64,000 nucleotides of DNA from Gerris lacustris. Taxonomy: Eukaryota > Arthropoda > Insecta > Hemiptera > Gerridae. The notes beneath the pieces are model-generated. The model made no database searches and had not been told where the DNA came from. It was given only the letters and a program-made list of their open reading frames with translations. The stretch spans positions 58,676,633-58,740,632 of the forward strand of contig OX578280.1 in assembly GCA_951217055.1 (NCBI GenBank), given 5' to 3'. Positions 59,689 through 64,000 of the stretch are shown here, one piece after another (the first letter of the stretch is position 1; each line of letters opens with the position of its first letter). The position numbers and the translations under genes were made by a program.

Positions 59689-59906
59689 TTTTTTGGTGGG
59701 TAGTTAAGGGTAAAATAAAGCTTAGATGGAAACTTTTTTCCATCTACGATGAACTATTGGCTATATTTCGCCTCCACCAAGGCAATTATAATTTTGATGT
59801 TTTCAGGCACGTATATGCCTAGGTGGAGGCGAAATATAGCCAATAGTTCATCGTAGATGGAAAAAAGTTGTTGACTTTATTTTACCCTTAACGACCCACC
59901 AAAAAA
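59689..59906. mobile_element. Foldback element with perfect 48-bp inner arms
   Basis: The outer arms TTTTTTGGTGGG...GTTAAGGGTAAAATAAAG (59689-59720) and TTTATTTTACCCTTAAC...CCCACCAAAAAA (to 59906) are near-perfect. The inner arms 59731-59778 and 59822-59869 are exact reverse complements. A 10-bp segment near 59721 on the left (CTTAGATGGA) and GTTGAC on the right break the symmetry. The loop is 43 bp. It is non-coding and was probably recently active or recently converted. Confidence 0.85.
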
Positions 59907-60101
59907 ATTAAAACCATTTTTGTTTTGATATAAATCATTAATAACCAATATTGTTAAAAAATGTGTAAATAACTTAGGTTCTACACAATATTTGTTTATG
60001 AAACCGATCCTACAAGAAGCGCTATATGTTAGCTAAAAGCAAAGGGCACACAACTACAGAAAAATTATTGGATTCAGCCATTTTTGTGCCTATAAAGTCG
60101 G

Positions 60102-60245
<144 letters not shown>

Positions 60246-60249
60246 CACA

Positions 60250-60975
60250 TGTACTATACATATCAATTATATTTTTCTTCTTGTCATTTGATTGAGTTTT
60301 TGTGATCTAGTAGTAGTTAATTAGTTAGTTATTTTATTTATGTAACAAATATTTCTAATAAAGAACCTATACAATAGAAAACATTAAAGGAATAACAGAA
60401 TAGAATATAAACATATTGCTTACAGATTATTTTCCTGTGTGCTTAGAATGTATAATAAGTAATATGTGTAATACATCATACTTTTACTCTACAGATTGAA
60501 TTATTATTATTTATGTTTATTTCAAAATAAAATTGTATATTTTATAAGAGTATGTGCATATATTAAAAAATATTATAGAATAGATTTTATTTAAAAAAAA
60601 ATATAATAATAATAAAAAATAAAAAGAGTTGAACTATAAATCAAAAAGATGTTGTAAAAGAAAACTAGAACATATAAATCAGAAAGACCACCGTATGAAG
60701 TTGAACTACCCTGAAGAGAAATAATCCGTAAAACTATATAAATAATTTTCACATCTCTCTGAACATAATGGTATCTTCACCAAGCATCTCAATTTTTTAA
60801 TTAATAGCACAACAAAACTGTATATAAAGAGAATTAATTAATTATTAGAACTATACTTTCACATTTAAACATATTATGAACAAAATAAAAAAAAAAAAAA
60901 AACTCAAAAAGATATAAATTATTCAGGATTTGTTGTGACAAATATTCTCAACACTAAATGCAAATATGTATTTAA

Positions 60976-61024
<49 letters not shown>

Positions 61025-61240
61025 TCTACATACACAGATAGATTTAAAAGCAATCTATTAAAAGAGAGTCAAAACAATCATTGGTCATTTATTAGAATAA
61101 TTTAAAATTAAATTACTTTATTTATTAAAGCTAAACTTGTCATAAAATATAAGATGGCAAAATATTAAAAATGGCATGGGATTGTTATTGTGTGTATTAA
61201 AAAAGAAGAATAAACTTGTGTACAGACTAAAATAGTGCCC
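60250..61240. other. AT-rich stretch with a (TA)n run
   Basis: Holds a 41-bp TA run at 60979-61019 and an A16 run near 60888. No gene recognised. Confidence 0.55.
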
Positions 61241-61246
61241 TAATAA

Positions 61247-61350
61247 GTGTGGCACATGCTTTCTCAAATCCTATTCTTTAGGAAAAATGACAATAAAATT
61301 GATCCAACTGGAAATTAAAGGTGTGGTTTGTAAAGGTAGATTTTGTCAAG
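61247..61350 (+). repeat. Family A head fragment, copy 8
   Basis: AGTGTGGCACATGCTTTCTC matches the family A head. Similarity fades after about 100 bp. Confidence 0.55.
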
Positions 61351-61443
61351 AATGTCACATCTATTATTATATAATAAAGAGTGCGCGTATGATGGAATTA
61401 ATGAGAGGCCCATCGGTAGGCTTCAAATAACCTTTCAAATTTC

Positions 61444-61605
61444 GGTACTTCTTTAGACTGTTACTCCCCTGTTCTCTTTTAGAATATAAATGCCTTTGAC
61501 TAAACAACTATTAAGGCAAAGGGATGTTTAGTTCAATGTACTTTGGGACAAAGGAATATCACACTTCTGCTTTTATAAGGGGAGTAACAATCTAAATAAT
61601 TTACC
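61444..61605 (+). mobile_element. Family C MITE, copy 7, internally deleted
   Basis: A 162-bp copy that has lost one of the two inner hairpins. AAATTTC directly abuts both ends (61437-61443 and 61606-61612), a 7-bp perfect target duplication. Confidence 0.85.
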
Positions 61606-62195
61606 AAATTTCTATCAGATGAGGCCTTTTAAAAGTATAGGTGTTAATAAAAAAACAAATTTATAAGCAGAAGAGAAAGCAATAGGAGCAATAGGAGCAA
61701 TAATGTTGAAACCTGATACATGAAACCATAAGCGTTCACTGATACCTGAAACGTAATTTTGTCTAGGATATTTTTAATTCAGCTACAATATAGTAAGTTC
61801 GTTAGAATGGCCGCAATGTTTCAGTTATATGAGGTAACCTCGGTCCCACAAAAAAAAGCAAGAGAAAATTGTGAGAAAAACTCAGGATGTATATGAGTTC
61901 TTGATTCCCTGTCTGAGATATGGCAAAATAACAGATCGTAACGAATAAAGTTCATTTTTTTCTCAGACCTTCTTATGAAGATGGGTTAGAAAGATGAAAT
62001 AGTAAAAGAGAAACAGTTTCTATTCTTTTTTTTAAAAAAAAAAATATATCTTGTCAAAAAATAAATAAAAATTAAAAAAAGGTATATGATATTATTTTTT
62101 AACAGAATCTTCTGAGAAGATTAAATATAATTACATTGAAATAAATTATAAGTATTAAAAAAGTAATTTAGCTCAGATAGAATTAATTTTATATA

Positions 62196-62198
<3 letters not shown>

Positions 62199-62275
<77 letters not shown>

Positions 62276-62334
62276 TATATATATATTATATATATATATG
62301 TATATATAAACGCACACATATATATATATGAACT
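62199..62334. repeat. (TA)n microsatellite, interrupted
   Basis: TA runs separated by AATATAT, ATTATAT and GTATATA interruptions. Confidence 0.9.
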
Positions 62335-62447
62335 TATTAGGTTTTATAAAAATAAATACAGTTATAAAATATTAAACAATCTTGGCTTTGAGAAAGTTAA
62401 AGATAATAAATTGTGCAACTTTTTTATTTTTTTCTCTCTTCCCTGAG

Positions 62448-62731
62448 CTTGGAAGGCATGTGAAAAGGTTAATAGATGAAATAGTTGGATGCCCCGAGAA
62501 AAAGACCAATGTCCTTATTTTTAATGGAGGCGCCAAGTTAATTGAACTTAAAGGAAGAAGTTCAGGTTCTCTGAAGGGAGAATCTTGCAAGTTCAAGAGA
62601 GGATTTCGCACGAGGAGAACGGTTCATATTACATACAAGCTTGGAAGCCTAGAACCTTTAAGTAAAAGATATAAAAAGAAACAAGTTTTTATTCCTTCAA
62701 ACGAAATAAAAAAAAGTTTAACTAAAATAAG
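62448..62731 (+). CDS. Possible internal exon, product unknown
   Basis: An open frame extends across 284 bp of moderate GC content. It is preceded by a pyrimidine tract ending TCTCTCTTCCCTGAG (62433-62447), a fair 3' splice site. It is followed by AAG|GTAGGTAAG at 62729-62740, a good 5' splice site. The frame in this interval has no stop, starts LGRHVKRLIDEIVGCPEKK and ends QVFIPSNEIKKSLTKIR. It is lysine/arginine-rich (basic) with no membrane segment. I do not recognise a domain. The upstream in-frame methionine at 62382 lies in the T-rich tract and is unlikely to be the start. No neighbouring exon is seen in this window. Alternatives are an old transposon fragment or a chance frame. Confidence 0.4.
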
Positions 62732-62739
62732 GTAGGTAA

Positions 62740-63410
62740 GAGATTTTTTACGTCTTGCCACATATCTAAAAATAGATTAATTTTTTTCTTTAAAAAAAAT
62801 ATATTAAACAAAAAGTATTTGCTATTTTTAAGAAAAGCACATAAAGTTGTATAGTATTCGCAAATAGTCTACTTTACTACAAATTTATTTTTCACAACTA
62901 ATATTTAGATTTAGTACTATAAATAATAATAATTTGAGTTATTTTATTTATAGAATTATTATTTAATTTCAAAACAATATCCGAGTAAAAATAACTAGCA
63001 TAGTATTTTTAAATTGAAATATATATTTGTTTATCACATAGTGCTGAATATATTTGTATAATAATTTGGCCAAGCATACATAAAGCCACCTTAGACAATT
63101 TAATAAAGAGGACGTTAACCAGCATGATCGACACAACTATATCAAGATGGCGGTCATAAAATGTTATTTAAGGTATAGCATATGTGAATCATTTATAATA
63201 GTGATGCAAAAACAATGCAAAACAAATATATGCATTTTTATTGACCAAAAGCAATGAAACAATCGCACACATCTAGCCCAATCCGTTCCTATGATATTAC
63301 ATTTTTAAGATTTTTGGGGGGAACTATTTTTTTTCTCACCAAAAATGCAAGTTATGGAAAACATATTTTTGTTTTTAGACAAAGAATAACTATGATCTTT
63401 TTTAAAATAG
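62740..63410. other. AT-rich stretch with no recognised feature
   Basis: No gene, terminal repeat or RNA recognised. Confidence 0.5.
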
Positions 63411-63413
63411 TCT

Positions 63414-63844
63414 GCCAATTGGTGTGGCACATAGTTTTCTCACGTCCTATTTCGTATACTTTAATGATTTTATACTTTTAAAACCAATTTGTCAAAAGTG
63501 TTTTAATTTTTTACATGAATTAAAGTATCAGTTTATAAAAATATAAAGAACGCAGACGGTTGAAATTAATTAATCTTGGGCTATCTACGGGCTACTAATT
63601 ATGACCTACCATCTAAATTGCATTAACATCAACGAATAGTTTTTAAGATAATATGTTGGTTCGCAAAAATTGAGCGGCAGACCGACCGACAGACAAACAC
63701 GGAACCAAAAATGTTCCCTGATATCTGAAACGGATTTCTGTCTTGGAATTTGTAAAATCGGAAATCGGAGACGTAAATATAAAATATTTTCGTACTTCAG
63801 AATGATCACATAGCTTCCATAACCTTCGGTAAGCTCGGCAGCAA
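63414..63844 (+). repeat. Family A repeat, copy 9
   Basis: Runs from CTGCCAATTGGTGTGGCACA to the terminal hairpin (63813-63842), with a short GACC/GACA run and ATGTTCCCTGATATCTGAAA. It is shorter than copy 3 because of a gap of about 190 bp in the middle. Confidence 0.75.
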
Positions 63845-64000
63845 ATAAATTTATTAATACCTTAAAATGCAATTTTCAAGTACACATAGCGTATACATGA
63901 ATTAGGACAAACCCGAAACCAAATTTAAATTTGTACTCAGTGCGCCCTTTTATTCCATTTAACACTCTACATGAAGCATGTGGCAGAAATAAAATTCTAA

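Overview
The window looks like intergenic or deep-intronic DNA from a repeat-rich, strongly AT-rich animal genome. It has long (TA)n runs, no operons, no ribosome binding sites and no open frame longer than 163 codons. Dispersed non-autonomous transposons, tRNA- and 5S-derived SINE heads and hAT transposase debris point to an invertebrate. An arthropod is plausible, but the sequence alone does not settle the species. I found no intact gene. The best host-gene candidate is one possible exon at 62448-62731; everything else with coding character is a transposon or protein remnant.

Layout. 1-2.4 kb: a composite repeat ending in a terminal hairpin (family A, with family B material inside), a 286-bp-spaced duplication, and two hAT-type foldback MITEs in opposite orientation (family C). 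3.4-4.8 kb: a long inverted repeat with arms of about 325 bp. 8.5-12.9 kb: family D, a tRNA-derived SINE, another family C copy, a multi-hairpin element (family G) and family B. 15.7-17.1 kb: a PIF/Harbinger-like MITE with TAA target duplication, then an internally deleted hAT element that keeps part of its transposase and perfect 8-bp duplications. 21.4-25.6 kb: a 1.86-kb Helentron/HINE-like element, a 5S-rRNA-derived SINE-like sequence and a third hAT type. 27-28.5 kb: a cluster of family A copies in both orientations. 31.0 kb: a perfect GC-rich 31-bp palindrome. 36-38 kb and 46.9-47.9 kb: two copies of a foldback element (family F) carrying arrays of GC-rich CGAAGCC hairpins; the second contains a recent 288-bp insertion that is almost entirely a perfect palindrome. 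39-40 kb: family G nested inside family A. 49 kb: a possible mariner remnant. 52-53 kb: an LTR-like region. 58-60 kb: a tRNA-like inverted repeat and a foldback with perfect 48-bp arms.

Reading across the window, several families share parts. A core resembling AAATTTCATNAAAATCGG recurs in families A, B and the 58.5-kb element, often next to GACA/GTCT-type tetranucleotide runs. Family A ends in a 30-nt hairpin. Together these suggest Helentron-like (HINE) relatives. Family C carries four copies of one 18-bp motif in alternating orientation, and perfect or near-perfect 8-bp target duplications identify it as hAT-mobilised. Insertion boundaries can be read where one copy is empty and the other filled (47.3 kb in family F, 39.56 kb in family A, 37.05 kb in family F). 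Positions are read by eye and can be off by a few bases, except where target duplications are stated.
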